Positions 1-8,576 are shown, counted from the stretch's first letter. The stretch: 56,308 nt of DNA from Effusibacillus lacus (GCF_002335525.1 NZ_BDUF01000057.1:1-56308); one strand, 5' to 3'. The notes: a model not told the origin generated them from the sequence alone. A program made the numbers and translations.

Positions 1-105
1 AAAATGGCTTTCAAACTAAACAAAAATGAACGATTGTAGCCACTTCACCCCTTATTCAGACTCAGAATCATGTCTCTAATTCCGAGCTACTATAATATCA
101 CCTGA

Positions 106-900
106 TCAAGCAGTAAATCGAACGCTCACTTCTCCCAAATGTGCAAAACGGGCGCTGAAAATGTCTCCCGGCTCAGCGTTGACGGCGGCAGACAGAGCGC
201 CGGACAGAATGACTTCACCCGCCTTCAGCGCAATGCCGAACTCGGACAACTTGTTGGCCAGCCAAGCGACGCATGCCGCCGGGTTGCCCAAAGCTGCCGC
301 TCCAACTCCGGTATTCATGATCTCCCCGTTTTTGCAGAGCACCATGCCTGTCTGGGCAAGGTCAAGCGATTCGACCGCAAGCGGTTTGCCTCCCAGAACA
401 AAGAGTCCGGAGGACGCATTGTCCGCAATCGTGTCCGAGAGTTTGATCTTCCAGTCCTTGATGCGGCTGTCAACGATCTCGAGAGCAGGGAGCACATAAT
501 CGGTTGCCAGCAGGACATCGAGCTGGGTTACTCGCGGTCCGGCAAGATCCCTTTTCAGCACAAAAGCGATCTCTCCTTCCACTTTCGGCTGCAGGACTCG
601 GTCAAACGGAATGCTCCCGCCGTTTTCCACAACCATGCTGTCCAGCAAATGACCGTAATCAGGCTGATCTACACCCAGCAGCTTTTGCATCGCCAGAGAA
701 GTGAGGCCTATTTTCTTTCCCACGATGCGGTGGCCGGACTCCACTTTCCGTCCGATTGTCACCAGTTGAACCTGGTAGGCTTCTTCCATGGAGATGTGCG
801 GATCCAGTTCTGTCAAAGGAGCGACGCCGCTTCGGCTCACTTCAGCCTGTGCCAGATGATCCGCCCATCGTCTGATTTTTTCCGTATCCTTGGCGCTCAA
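106..900 (-). CDS. 4-oxalocrotonate decarboxylase / 2-keto-4-pentenoate hydratase family
   Basis: 264 aa, the usual length for the DmpH/DmpE (XylI/XylJ) family of the meta-cleavage pathway. These Mg-dependent enzymes decarboxylate 2-oxo-hex-enedioate or hydrate 2-hydroxypenta-2,4-dienoate. Visible family motifs are GKKIGLTS near residue 60, the metal-ligand stretch KVEGEIAF near 105, ALEIVDSRI near 138 and DNASSGLFVLG near 158. The start is a TTG preceded by GAGGGGG with about 7 nt spacing. It lies 17 nt downstream of the aldehyde dehydrogenase gene and is surely cotranscribed with it. The pairing with a hydroxymuconic-semialdehyde-type dehydrogenase favours the decarboxylase role, but sequence alone does not separate decarboxylase from hydratase. 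No tautomerase or aldolase gene is seen in the window. Confidence 0.85.
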   Translation of the reverse strand: MSAKDTEKIRRWADHLAQAEVSRSGVAPLTELDPHISMEEAYQVQLVTIGRKVESGHRIVGKKIGLTSLAMQKLLGVDQPDYGHLLDSMVVENGGSIPFDRVLQPKVEGEIAFVLKRDLAGPRVTQLDVLLATDYVLPALEIVDSRIKDWKIKLSDTIADNASSGLFVLGGKPLAVESLDLAQTGMVLCKNGEIMNTGVGAAALGNPAACVAWLANKLSEFGIALKAGEVILSGALSAAVNAEPGDIFSARFAHLGEVSVRFTA

Positions 901-917
901 ATCCGATCCCCCTCTTT

Positions 918-2393
918 TTACAGCTTGATGCAGATGTTGGACAGCTCGGAATAAAACTCAAAGCTGTGCATACCGCCTTCACGTCCGATTCCGCTTTGTT
1001 TCATTCCGCCGAACGGAGTCCGCAAATCCCGCAAAAACCAGGTATTTACCCAGATGATGCCCGCTTCGATCTGTGCGGCCACCCGGTGCGCACGGCGCAA
1101 ATCGTTTGTCCAGATCGAGGCGCTCAACCCGTAATGGGTGTCATTCGCCTGGTCGATCACTTCTTCTTCGGTGTCAAACGGAATCACGGTAACCACCGGC
1201 CCGAAAATTTCTTCCTTCACGACACGGCAGCTGCGGTCGAGCCCGACAATGATTGTCGGTTCAAGGAAGAAACCTTTGTCCAGCCCTTCGGGTCTCCGGC
1301 CGCCGGTCAAGATCTGCCCGCCCTCCTGCTTCGCCAGTTCAATATAACCGGTTACCCGTTCGTAATGCTCTTCGCTGACCAAAGCTCCTATTTTGGTTTT
1401 GGGATCAAAGGGATCACCGACAACCAACTCTTTCGTTCTCGCAACAAACTTGGTGAGAAACTGATCGTACACAGATCGTTCCACATAAATGCGGGAACCG
1501 CATAAGCAAACTTCCCCCTGGTTGACGAAACTGGATTTCAAAGTGGTTTCAATCACTTCGTCCAGATTGGAATCGGCAAAAATGATGTTCGGATTCTTGC
1601 CGCCCAATTCGTAGGAGAGTCGTTTTAACGTTTTTGCGGCAGCCGCCATGATGATTTTTCCGGTGGTGGTTTCTCCCGTAAAGGAAATCGCGTTGACATC
1701 CGGATGTTCCGTTAGCGCGGAACCGGCTGAATTTGGGCCGAAGCCGTGCACGATGTTGACAACCCCATCTGGAACACCCGCGTCGCTGCAGATCTCTCCC
1801 AGAACGGTTGCGGTCATCGGTGTCAATTCTGCAGGTTTCAATACTGCAGTATTCCCTGCAGCCAGGCATGGAGCCAGCTTCCAGGTCAACAGCAGCAAAG
1901 GCAGATTCCACGGGTTAATCAAGCCTACGACGCCGACAGGCCGACGAATCGCATAGTTGATTGCCACATCATCCATCTGATAAGCTTCAGTTCCCAGAGA
2001 TCTCAGATAGTCGGCAAAAAAGTGAAAGTTATAAGCGGAACGCGGGATATCAATGCTGCTTGAGAGCCAGAACGGTTTCCCCGTGTCCAATGATTCCAGT
2101 GCCGCCAGTTCATCCTTTCTTTCCAAAATGATGTCTCCGATACGACGAATCACAGCTATGCGGTCATTAGCGCTCATTTTTTTCCAGGGACCGTTAAGAG
2201 CTTTCCTGGCAGCCTGCACAGCCAGGTCAACTTCCTGTTTTCCGCCTTCTGCCACGATTCCGATTTTTTCGCCCGTTGCCGGATTCACATTGTCAAATGT
2301 TTTCCCGTCAAGTGAAGGAACATATTTTCCATCGATATAATGCAAACAGTCGATGGCTTTCACTTCCGTCGGTGCCGCTTGTTGTATTGCCAT
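918..2393 (-). CDS. aldehyde dehydrogenase, 2-hydroxymuconic (or 2-aminomuconic) semialdehyde type
   Basis: 491 aa NAD(P)-dependent aldehyde dehydrogenase. The catalytic general base is Glu262 in ELGGKNP and the nucleophile is Cys296 in NQGEVCLCGSR. The EVCLC...RIYVERS stretch is typical of the XylG/DmpC and aminomuconic-semialdehyde branch rather than of betaine or phenylacetaldehyde dehydrogenases. The chosen ATG has GGGGAGG 8 nt upstream; the open frame continues upstream but without a ribosome site. It is first in an operon with the decarboxylase/hydratase gene and diverges from the LysR gene at 2586. It would oxidise the semialdehyde made by extradiol ring cleavage to a dicarboxylate. 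The exact substrate is inferred from context. Confidence 0.87.
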   Translation of the reverse strand: MAIQQAAPTEVKAIDCLHYIDGKYVPSLDGKTFDNVNPATGEKIGIVAEGGKQEVDLAVQAARKALNGPWKKMSANDRIAVIRRIGDIILERKDELAALESLDTGKPFWLSSSIDIPRSAYNFHFFADYLRSLGTEAYQMDDVAINYAIRRPVGVVGLINPWNLPLLLLTWKLAPCLAAGNTAVLKPAELTPMTATVLGEICSDAGVPDGVVNIVHGFGPNSAGSALTEHPDVNAISFTGETTTGKIIMAAAAKTLKRLSYELGGKNPNIIFADSNLDEVIETTLKSSFVNQGEVCLCGSRIYVERSVYDQFLTKFVARTKELVVGDPFDPKTKIGALVSEEHYERVTGYIELAKQEGGQILTGGRRPEGLDKGFFLEPTIIVGLDRSCRVVKEEIFGPVVTVIPFDTEEEVIDQANDTHYGLSASIWTNDLRRAHRVAAQIEAGIIWVNTWFLRDLRTPFGGMKQSGIGREGGMHSFEFYSELSNICIKL

Positions 2394-2439
2394 TTTCACA
2401 GCCTCCCCGCGTTTACAATATTTGTACTGTTTTGAACTT

Positions 2440-2468
2440 ATGATAGATTTCTGCCAATATCGAAACAA
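2440..2468 (-). promoter_or_regulatory. candidate sigma-A promoter of the aldehyde dehydrogenase operon
   Basis: On the minus strand TTGTTT (2463-2468) is followed after 17 nt by TATCAT (2440-2445), about 47 nt before the start codon. The palindrome at 2476-2492 lies just upstream of the -35, the usual place for a LysR activator site. Confidence 0.5.
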
Positions 2469-2475
2469 TATCGTT

Positions 2476-2492
2476 GTTCTTCTATGTGGAAT
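2476..2492. promoter_or_regulatory. regulon palindrome, site A
   Basis: GTTCTTCTATGTGGAAT, a copy of the motif GTTCTTCYATRTGGAAC that recurs upstream of other catabolic operons in the window. It contains a T-N11-A LysR-type core and lies in the divergent region between the aldehyde dehydrogenase operon and the first LysR gene. Confidence 0.6.
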
Positions 2493-2585
2493 CAGGAGAA
2501 AAATCCGGATCAAAGCAAGAGTAATATAAAGAAAGACCCTTTTGACGCATGTGATATCAGTGTGTAAAAATTGTGGAGGATTGCG

Positions 2586-3482
2586 ATGGATACGCAACAG
2601 CTGCTGACCTTGCAAAAATTGGCCAGGGAAAAAAGCTTCAGCCGTGCTTCCCGCGAACTCGGGATTTCACAACCTACCGCTACCATGCGCATCAAAGCAC
2701 TGGAAGACGAACTCGGGGAGACTTTAATTTTACGCACAGGACAAAAAGCCGTGCTCACGCCGGCGGGAGAAATATTTCTGTCGCACGTCGACCGTGCCCT
2801 GAAAGTGCTTCAATCGGCGGTTGACCGTATATCCGCCGGACCGGACGGAAATTTTTTGGCGATCGCCGGCACGCCTTCCTTTAATACTTTCGTGCTGCCG
2901 GAAATCCTGCAGGAATTTCGCGTTCTTCATCCGGACATTCAGTGGCAAATCTATACGGACGGGACAGAAAACATTCTGAAAATGATTGCAGACGGCATCA
3001 TAGATATCGGGCTGGTTCGCGGAATGGTGCCAAACAGCACTGTTTCTTCCTTTCCGTTATTTTTCGAGAAGTTTCTGCTGATTCTCCCGAACAATCACCC
3101 CCTGGCATTAAAGGAATCGGTAAGCTTGCCCGATCTGCAAAATGAGCCGATTGTGTTTTACCGGCGAAATTCGGATACTTGGGGTGAAATTGAAAAACGT
3201 TTTCTTGCGGCGGGAGTCCAGCCAAAAATCACTATGGAGCTGAACCATACTGTGACGGTCAAACAGATGCTGCTGGCAGGGGAAGGAGTCGCCTTTTTGC
3301 CGGAGCTGACGGTGAAAAATGAACTTGAAACCGGTCTTTTGACTGCAGGAAGGATAGAGGGGCCGCCAATCCTCCGTCCGATTTCCGCCGTGATTCCGCA
3401 ATGGGAACTGCCGGAAACCGCAAATTCTTTTCTGCTGTTTTTAAAGAGCAGATTCGTTTTGGGGGATCACGATGGATATTGA
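2586..3482 (+). CDS. LysR-family transcriptional regulator 1
   Basis: 298 aa. An N-terminal winged helix-turn-helix (about residues 1-60; KSFSRASRELGISQPTATMRIKALEDELG) is followed by a periplasmic-binding-protein-like effector domain. The start is the ATG after GGAGG with good spacing. It diverges from the aldehyde dehydrogenase operon, the classic LysR arrangement, and overlaps the second LysR gene by 11 nt, so the two are translated from one message. It is probably the aromatic-responsive activator (or one of two) of the surrounding cluster. The effector is unknown, but LysR proteins of aromatic pathways usually bind the substrate or a muconate-type intermediate. Confidence 0.88.
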   Translation: MDTQQLLTLQKLAREKSFSRASRELGISQPTATMRIKALEDELGETLILRTGQKAVLTPAGEIFLSHVDRALKVLQSAVDRISAGPDGNFLAIAGTPSFNTFVLPEILQEFRVLHPDIQWQIYTDGTENILKMIADGIIDIGLVRGMVPNSTVSSFPLFFEKFLLILPNNHPLALKESVSLPDLQNEPIVFYRRNSDTWGEIEKRFLAAGVQPKITMELNHTVTVKQMLLAGEGVAFLPELTVKNELETGLLTAGRIEGPPILRPISAVIPQWELPETANSFLLFLKSRFVLGDHDGY

Positions 3483-4383
3483 ACTCCTGAGAACGTTTCA
3501 AAAAGTGGCTCATCTGCAGAGTATCAACAAAGCATCCGAAAAGCTGTTCATGAGCCAATCCTCAGTGTTCAGCCGGATCCGGACACTTGAAGAGGAACTG
3601 GGGTGCATGCTGTTTTCCCGAAAAGGACGAGGCATTCAGTTGACTTCACGCGGAGAACAACTGCTTCGTTATGTGAATCGGACCCTTGAGCTGATTGACT
3701 TGGGTGTTCACGAGATCAATAAAATGAAACATTCCCCCCACATGATTCAACTTTCGTCGGTCCCGACTGTTGCCAGCTATTTCCTGCCCACGCTGATCCA
3801 ATCATTTCGCGAAATTGATGGCCGGGCTCGTTTTCATGTCACAACCGCATCCACATCGGAGATTGTTGATTGGGTGATGACCGGCCGGGCTGAATTGGGT
3901 TTGATTCGCGGTCCGTTTCAGTTGATGGGAATTGAGGTTAAGTGGTTATTTGCGGATCCCATCATTCCGATTGTTTCCCGGCTTCATCCATGGGGTGAAA
4001 AACAGTTCGTGTGTCCCGATGATTTCAACCAGGAAACGATTATCGCTTTCGCCCGCAAATCTTCGATTTGGTCATCGGTCACCGCCTGGTTTAAATCAAA
4101 TGGGGTTGCGCCAAGGATCGGCATGGAACTTGATCATGTGGAAACGACAAAGCAAATGGTCAGCTGCGGACTCGGAATCTCATTTGTCCCCTCAATGGCG
4201 GTCCAATCGGAAATATTGGAAGGACGACTGAAAACGGTTCCCCTGAAACCGCCCCTTAATTTGTCGAGGGATACGCTGCTGATTCGTCATCGCAGGAAAC
4301 CGCTGTCGCCCCACGCCGAAATGTTTTGGAATTCCGATCTTAAAGCCCCGTGCCAACAACAGCGGCATTGTGATCCCCCATAA
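3472..4383 (+). CDS. LysR-family transcriptional regulator 2
   Basis: 303 aa with an N-terminal helix-turn-helix (QSINKASEKLFMSQSSVFSRIRTLEEELG, residues about 17-45) and a LysR substrate-binding domain. GGGGG lies just before its ATG, inside the end of the preceding LysR gene. It is a paralogue rather than a near copy of regulator 1: the HTH recognition helices differ (GISQPTATMR against FMSQSSVFSR). Two regulators in tandem could read the two slightly different operator classes seen in the cluster. Downstream is a convergent orphan solute-binding lipoprotein gene. Confidence 0.87.
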   Translation: MDIELLRTFQKVAHLQSINKASEKLFMSQSSVFSRIRTLEEELGCMLFSRKGRGIQLTSRGEQLLRYVNRTLELIDLGVHEINKMKHSPHMIQLSSVPTVASYFLPTLIQSFREIDGRARFHVTTASTSEIVDWVMTGRAELGLIRGPFQLMGIEVKWLFADPIIPIVSRLHPWGEKQFVCPDDFNQETIIAFARKSSIWSSVTAWFKSNGVAPRIGMELDHVETTKQMVSCGLGISFVPSMAVQSEILEGRLKTVPLKPPLNLSRDTLLIRHRRKPLSPHAEMFWNSDLKAPCQQQRHCDPP

Positions 4384-4387
4384 GAAG

Positions 4388-4424
4388 AGGGGAATGAAGC
4401 GGCATTGCTGTCCGCCACTCCCCT
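4388..4424. terminator. hairpin between convergent genes
   Basis: AGGGGA (4388-4393) pairs with TCCCCT (4419-4424), with an inner GCGG/CCGC pairing. It lies between the end of LysR 2 and the end of the solute-binding protein gene. A T-run is weak on both strands, so it is a probable rather than certain terminator. Confidence 0.4.
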
Positions 4425-4437
4425 GGCTCCGCATCTT

Positions 4438-5529
4438 CTATTTTTTCGACTTTAAAAAAAGATCTTCCCACATTTTGTTCCACTTGTCCCATTCGTCCAG
4501 GACCACTACAGGATCCGCCATTTTATACTTGAAATTGTTCAGGTTGGTTTTCACCTTTGTACTTGATGGCACCCTGCCGCGGTTATTGATGATTTCCTGT
4601 CCTTCAGGCGACAGGACGAAATCTGCAAACAGCAGAGCCGCATGCGGATGCGGGGCATTTTTCATGACTGATATCCCGTTTGGCCGGCCAATCGTCGGTT
4701 CCAGCGGCACCCATTCGATCGGGGCTCCCTTTTTCTTCAACTGTTCGGCATAGTGGTTGTACACGGTCAAGGTAATCGGGATTTCGCCGGAAGCAACCAG
4801 TTCACCCATCAGGGTATGGCCTTCCCGGATGATCGGGTTCATGTCTGCCAGTGCTTTGAAGTATTGCAAGCCTTTTTCTTCACCCCAGATCTTTGCTAGA
4901 GTGGCAAACCATTCGGTATCGGAGGACTCGAGGGCTATTTTTCCCTTCCACTTCGGGTCAAGAAAATCCTGATACGTCTTTGGGGCTTCAGCAGGGCTGA
5001 CCTTGTTGGTGTTGTACGCCATCACAAAAAAGTTAAAGCGGTCTGCCACCCATTTTTTATGAGCGGGAATCGCTTCCGGCGGCAAATCGCTGAAGTAAGG
5101 ACTGTAGAACTCATGTGCAAGCTGCTCCCGTGCCAGCATTTCCATTTCCGGACCGTTTGTCTCAATCACGTCGACATCAAATCGTTTAGCTTTTGCTTCT
5201 GTGATGGCCCGTTGAACCACTTTTTCGCTGCCGGCCCGCCATAGTACAATCTTAATCCCGTATTTTTTTTCAAACGCATCGGTAAGGGGTTGGGAGTCGT
5301 CCAGATTCATTGACGTGTAAAGTGTGACTGTACCTTCTTTTTTTGCGTTTTCAACCAGTTTTTGATCACGGTCGGAACCTTGATAAAGATATATTTGTTC
5401 ACTTGACGTTTTCTCGGTTGAATCAGAGGGTTTTGGACTGTTGACCGTTTGACCGCAACCGGCAATCAGCGTTCCTGTCAGCAAAGCGATTAATGAAATT
5501 GCATTTGACTGCTTTCTTTTAAGAAACAT
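4438..5529 (-). CDS. extracellular solute-binding lipoprotein, orphan
   Basis: 363 aa. It has a lipoprotein signal peptide ending in the lipobox LIAGC (Cys at about residue 25), then a bacterial family 1 / Fe(III)-type periplasmic-binding fold with EGTVTLYTSMN, WKGKIALESSDTEW and a C-terminal HPHAALLFADFVLSPEGQ motif typical of this family. No permease or ATPase is adjacent. It follows the 103-aa gene and ubiX on the same strand, so it may be the third gene of that operon. Such proteins bind metals, polyamines or organic anions. In this setting an aromatic acid or a metal for the dioxygenases is possible, but nothing in the sequence decides this. The ATG at 5529 is chosen because it opens a proper signal peptide; a GAGGGGG lies about 11 nt upstream. 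Confidence 0.8.
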   Translation of the reverse strand: MFLKRKQSNAISLIALLTGTLIAGCGQTVNSPKPSDSTEKTSSEQIYLYQGSDRDQKLVENAKKEGTVTLYTSMNLDDSQPLTDAFEKKYGIKIVLWRAGSEKVVQRAITEAKAKRFDVDVIETNGPEMEMLAREQLAHEFYSPYFSDLPPEAIPAHKKWVADRFNFFVMAYNTNKVSPAEAPKTYQDFLDPKWKGKIALESSDTEWFATLAKIWGEEKGLQYFKALADMNPIIREGHTLMGELVASGEIPITLTVYNHYAEQLKKKGAPIEWVPLEPTIGRPNGISVMKNAPHPHAALLFADFVLSPEGQEIINNRGRVPSSTKVKTNLNNFKYKMADPVVVLDEWDKWNKMWEDLFLKSKK

Positions 5530-5600
5530 CGCAACCAATGCCCCCTCTCGGTTAACCTTAAAATCCGCCTCTCTCCGTTTGACCCCGATTGCTTTATGCC

Positions 5601-5912
5601 TCACTCCTTTGCCGTAATTTCCCGAAACGCCCACATATGGACTTTTGCGGATCCTCCGGAAACGCATTCGTTAAATCTGTTCCAAAACGGGGAGTCCCCG
5701 GTCTGGCGGATTGTCTTTATCTTGCGGTACTGCTCCATATCCTCTACGGAAAATTCTTCAACAAACAGACCGGCCTGATCTGCCCCTTCGTATGCCCGAA
5801 ATCGCTTGCCCCCCCATGCCTCCAGTTCCTGCTTCAGCTCCGGAACAAGTCCCAGAAACACATCCCGCTTGTCATCCTCCACCCTGTATTCGACTAACAC
5901 TGTGATTGCCAT
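5601..5912 (-). CDS. small alpha/beta-barrel-like protein, unknown function
   Basis: 103 aa, no signal peptide or membrane segment. The start has the beta strand (TVLVEYRVEDDKRDVFLGLV) and spacing common in dimeric ferredoxin-like proteins of the NIPSNAP or monooxygenase (ABM) type. Its ATG overlaps the ubiX stop (TAATG), so the two are translationally coupled. Small dimeric alpha+beta barrel proteins are frequent accessories of aromatic degradation operons. I do not recognise a specific family. Confidence 0.65.
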   Translation of the reverse strand: MAITVLVEYRVEDDKRDVFLGLVPELKQELEAWGGKRFRAYEGADQAGLFVEEFSVEDMEQYRKIKTIRQTGDSPFWNRFNECVSGGSAKVHMWAFREITAKE

Positions 5913-6550
5913 TACACTGCCCCTCTCTTTCTGGGAACGGTTCTGTCAGCAAGCTGGGGAACTGTTGAACATTCCGAAACTTGTCCGGGAGGGGCATGAT
6001 CTTTCCACCGTTTGGTCAGCCGATTCTCAATTCCAAACTGGTCCAATGTCCTTGCGATAATGTGGTTCACAATGTCATCAATGGTGGCCGGATGGTTGTA
6101 AAAGGCCGGAACCGGCGGCAGGATTACGGCACCCATTCTGGAAAGCGCAAGCATATTCTCCAGATGGATATCGTTGAATGGCGTTTCCCGGACCAGCAGG
6201 ACCAGTTTTTTTCTTTCCTTGAGCATTACGTCAGCCGCCCGGTTGATCAACCCGTCAGCCAAACCGACACGAATGCCGGCCAATGTTTTCATGCTGCATG
6301 GCGCAATCACCATGCCGTCAACCCGAAATGAACCGCTTGCAATTGACGCGGCTTGATTGGTGGAGGAATGTACAACGGATGCCAAAGCCGCAACTTCAGA
6401 AACTGTGTATCCGGTCTCCAACCGGATCGTAGCCTCAGCCCATTTTGACATTACAAGGTGGGTTTCCGCACCGGCAGCCTTAAGCTCTTCCAAAAGACGG
6501 ATTCCATATATGGCTCCGGTCGCTCCCGTGATTCCAACAACGATTTTCAA
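5912..6550 (-). CDS. ubiX: UbiX-type flavin prenyltransferase
   Basis: 212 aa from the TTG that gives KIVVGITGATGAIYG. The upstream GTG codons fall inside the GGAAGGAG ribosome site and are unlikely starts. UbiX joins dimethylallyl phosphate to FMN to make prenylated FMN, the cofactor of UbiD decarboxylases. The GITGATGAIYG flavin loop (residues about 5-15), the S/T-rich middle (SFRVDGMVIAPCSMKTLAGI) and the RETPFNDIHLENMLAL motif are all present. The ubiD gene is divergent across a 200-nt gap, the usual partnership. The protein ends in a basic, low-complexity tail slightly longer than normal. It heads the ubiX / 103-aa / solute-binding-protein unit. Confidence 0.92.
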   Translation of the reverse strand: MKIVVGITGATGAIYGIRLLEELKAAGAETHLVMSKWAEATIRLETGYTVSEVAALASVVHSSTNQAASIASGSFRVDGMVIAPCSMKTLAGIRVGLADGLINRAADVMLKERKKLVLLVRETPFNDIHLENMLALSRMGAVILPPVPAFYNHPATIDDIVNHIIARTLDQFGIENRLTKRWKDHAPPGQVSECSTVPQLADRTVPRKRGAV

Positions 6551-6600
6551 ACAGCTCACCACTCCTTCCCGACAATTTGTTTTGAATTTTCCATCTTATC

Positions 6601-6616
6601 TATCCTCTACAGGAAT
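6601..6616. promoter_or_regulatory. regulon palindrome, site F (short variant)
   Basis: TATCCTCTACAGGAAT. Its CTCTACRGGAATT core matches 12 positions of the site at 13935, and both are one base shorter than the other four copies. It lies about 50 nt before the ubiX start in the ubiX-ubiD divergent region. Confidence 0.45.
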
Positions 6617-6749
6617 TATATTGGTCATCAATGTTATAAACCATTTCGATTTCATAATGGTCCTATAAAGAGGTTCGAATGATAGATTTTCCTTTTTCAT
6701 GCTAGGATAAAAGCGACAAACGAAAAACAGAACAAGGAGGAGCGAAATC

Positions 6750-8162
6750 ATGCCTTATCAAGATCTGCGTGAATATCTGGATGCACTAAAAAAAGCCGGA
6801 AAATTGAAAATCATCGAAAAAGAGGTTGACAAAGATTGGGAAATTGCAGCAGTGGGACGCATTGCTTTCCAGACGATCCACGAGTCGGAACGCCCTGCTC
6901 TTATGTTTACGAATGTGAAAGGTCACGAATCACCTGTAGTGTTTGGCATTTTGGGAGGATCCCGATCGATATACTCACTCGCATTGGAAACGACACCTGA
7001 CGGGATCCAGGAAAAATGGGCACAGGCACAAAAAAATCCGGTTCCTCCCAGGATCGTTGAAACCGGTCCTTGCAAAGAAAACATTTTGAAGGGCGACGAT
7101 GTGGATATATTCAAATTTCCCGTTCCGACCTGGACTGTAGGAGAAGATCCTGCCCCTTACCTGACTTCGCCTTTTGTGTTCACGAAGGATCCGGAAACAG
7201 GGGTGCAGAATGTCGGGGTATACCGTGTAATGTTGAAAGAACGGAACAAGGTCGGAGTTTGGATCAATTTTGTGCAGCATGGACGCAAACATAAAGAAAT
7301 GTGGGACGCAAGGAATGAACCGACACCGGTTGCGATTGTTCTGGGAACCGATCCGTCGATCGGACTATGTTCCGTTGCGCGGATGATCTACGGATTGGAC
7401 GAACTGGCGGCGGCAGGCGGATTGCGGGGAGAACCGGTCGATGTCGTGAAATGCGAGACGCATGATATTTATGTACCGGCCACGGCCGAAATAGTGATTG
7501 AAGGGTATTTTCGACCGAATTACCTGGAAGAAGAAGGTCCTTTTGGAGAATATCCCGGTTACATGGGTCCGACCGCGATGTCATATGTGATGGACATCAC
7601 CTGCATTACTCACCGTGACAATCCTATTTATCAAGCATTCCTCAGTCAGATGCCTCCCAGCGAATCCAGCATGATTCGCAGCATTGGCAGAGAGGCGGCA
7701 ATCTATAAACATCTGGTACACGACCTCAAGCTGCCTGTCAAGGATGTACACCTGCTGGAAGCGGGTGGAGCGGCCGCTTATCTGGCGATCTCAATGAAAA
7801 AAGAGCATGAAGGACAAGTGAGGCAGGTGATGCTGGCTGCATGGTCGGTCGACCCCACATTGGCTAAATTCTGTGTGGTTGTGGATGACGATATCGACAT
7901 CCGGAACCAATTCATGCTCAACTGGGCTATCTCCTGGCGGGTTCAACCGCACAAGGATGTGTTCATTATTGAAGATATGCCGGCTGTTCGCCTTGACCCG
8001 TCACAAGCAGCAGATGAAGTAGCCCAGTTGGACAACTCGAGGAGAACCTCATCGAAAATGGGGATCGATGCGACCCAAAAACACAAGTTCCCTGCAATTG
8101 CGCTTCCACCAAAAGAACATTTGGAACATGTGCGAAAAAATTGGCATGAATACTGGAACTGA
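6750..8162 (+). CDS. UbiD-family prFMN-dependent aromatic acid decarboxylase
   Basis: 470 aa, typical length. UbiD enzymes reversibly (de)carboxylate aromatic or alpha,beta-unsaturated acids with prenylated FMN. Arg159 (GVYRVML) and the EEGPFGEYPGY loop with Glu262 and Glu267 match the catalytic Arg and Glu pair of the family, so the enzyme looks active. The start ATG has AAGGAGGAG 6-8 nt upstream. In this cluster, protocatechuate to catechol (AroY type) or a hydroxybenzoate to phenol are the most sensible reactions; the sequence does not choose between them. It diverges from ubiX and converges with a small Cys-rich gene. Confidence 0.9.
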   Translation: MPYQDLREYLDALKKAGKLKIIEKEVDKDWEIAAVGRIAFQTIHESERPALMFTNVKGHESPVVFGILGGSRSIYSLALETTPDGIQEKWAQAQKNPVPPRIVETGPCKENILKGDDVDIFKFPVPTWTVGEDPAPYLTSPFVFTKDPETGVQNVGVYRVMLKERNKVGVWINFVQHGRKHKEMWDARNEPTPVAIVLGTDPSIGLCSVARMIYGLDELAAAGGLRGEPVDVVKCETHDIYVPATAEIVIEGYFRPNYLEEEGPFGEYPGYMGPTAMSYVMDITCITHRDNPIYQAFLSQMPPSESSMIRSIGREAAIYKHLVHDLKLPVKDVHLLEAGGAAAYLAISMKKEHEGQVRQVMLAAWSVDPTLAKFCVVVDDDIDIRNQFMLNWAISWRVQPHKDVFIIEDMPAVRLDPSQAADEVAQLDNSRRTSSKMGIDATQKHKFPAIALPPKEHLEHVRKNWHEYWN

Positions 8163-8167
8163 CCACA

Positions 8168-8368
8168 TCAAGAGTACTTTTCTGCCTCATTCCAAGCTGT
8201 CCGGTCAGTTACTTTCCGCAAGCCATGACAAATAACAGAAGGGGTTCTGTCTTCCAAATCCAGTTTTTTCAGGAAATTGCAATCAAAACAACGTTCAATG
8301 TCAATGTCTCCCTTTAACGGACACGACACCCGTTCTTTGTTGACGTACAACTTACATTGATTAAACAT
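8168..8368 (-). CDS. small Cys-containing protein, unknown function
   Basis: 66 aa, with GGAGAG 7 nt before its ATG. It has five Cys, including the cluster CPLKGDIDIERCFDC (residues about 16-30), which could bind zinc or an Fe-S centre; another Cys is near the N-terminus and one in VICHGL. No signal peptide. It sits 5 nt from the convergent end of ubiD. I do not recognise the family. Its position beside ubiD and the Rieske gene suggests, but does not show, an accessory role. Confidence 0.65.
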   Translation of the reverse strand: MFNQCKLYVNKERVSCPLKGDIDIERCFDCNFLKKLDLEDRTPSVICHGLRKVTDRTAWNEAEKYS

Positions 8369-8510
8369 CGCGATTCTCTCCTTTCATGGCTCTACTTGAT
8401 AAAACTTCGTTATAACAATTATAGACAGAACAAAGTTCAGAAGACATCGGGGAATCCCCTGGTAATTGCCCGTAAAATCCCTGATCTTTTTGACAGCCTA
8501 TCCTACAGGA

Positions 8511-8534
8511 AAAGGGCGGTTTCCCGCCCTTTTT
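8511..8534 (-). terminator. Rho-independent terminator (works both ways)
   Basis: Stem AAAGGGCGG / CCGCCCTTT with a T-run on both strands, 43 nt after the end of the Rieske gene. The upstream stretch 8369-8510 shows no gene. Confidence 0.75.
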
Positions 8535-8576
8535 GTCGAATTACGCTTGCGTACCCTTTCCCATAGAAAAGAAAAC

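Noticed and set aside
1-105. Terminator or gene fragment at the left edge
   Set aside because: AT-rich sequence with no convincing hairpin, T-run or reading frame.
139-954. Long plus-strand open frame opposite the decarboxylase/hydratase gene
   Set aside because: It is antisense to a gene with clear family motifs, has no ribosome site, and its translation resembles no protein.
6630-6675. Another copy of the regulon palindrome (TTTCATAATGG) before ubiD
   Set aside because: Needs a gap and several mismatches; the copy at 6601 explains the region better.
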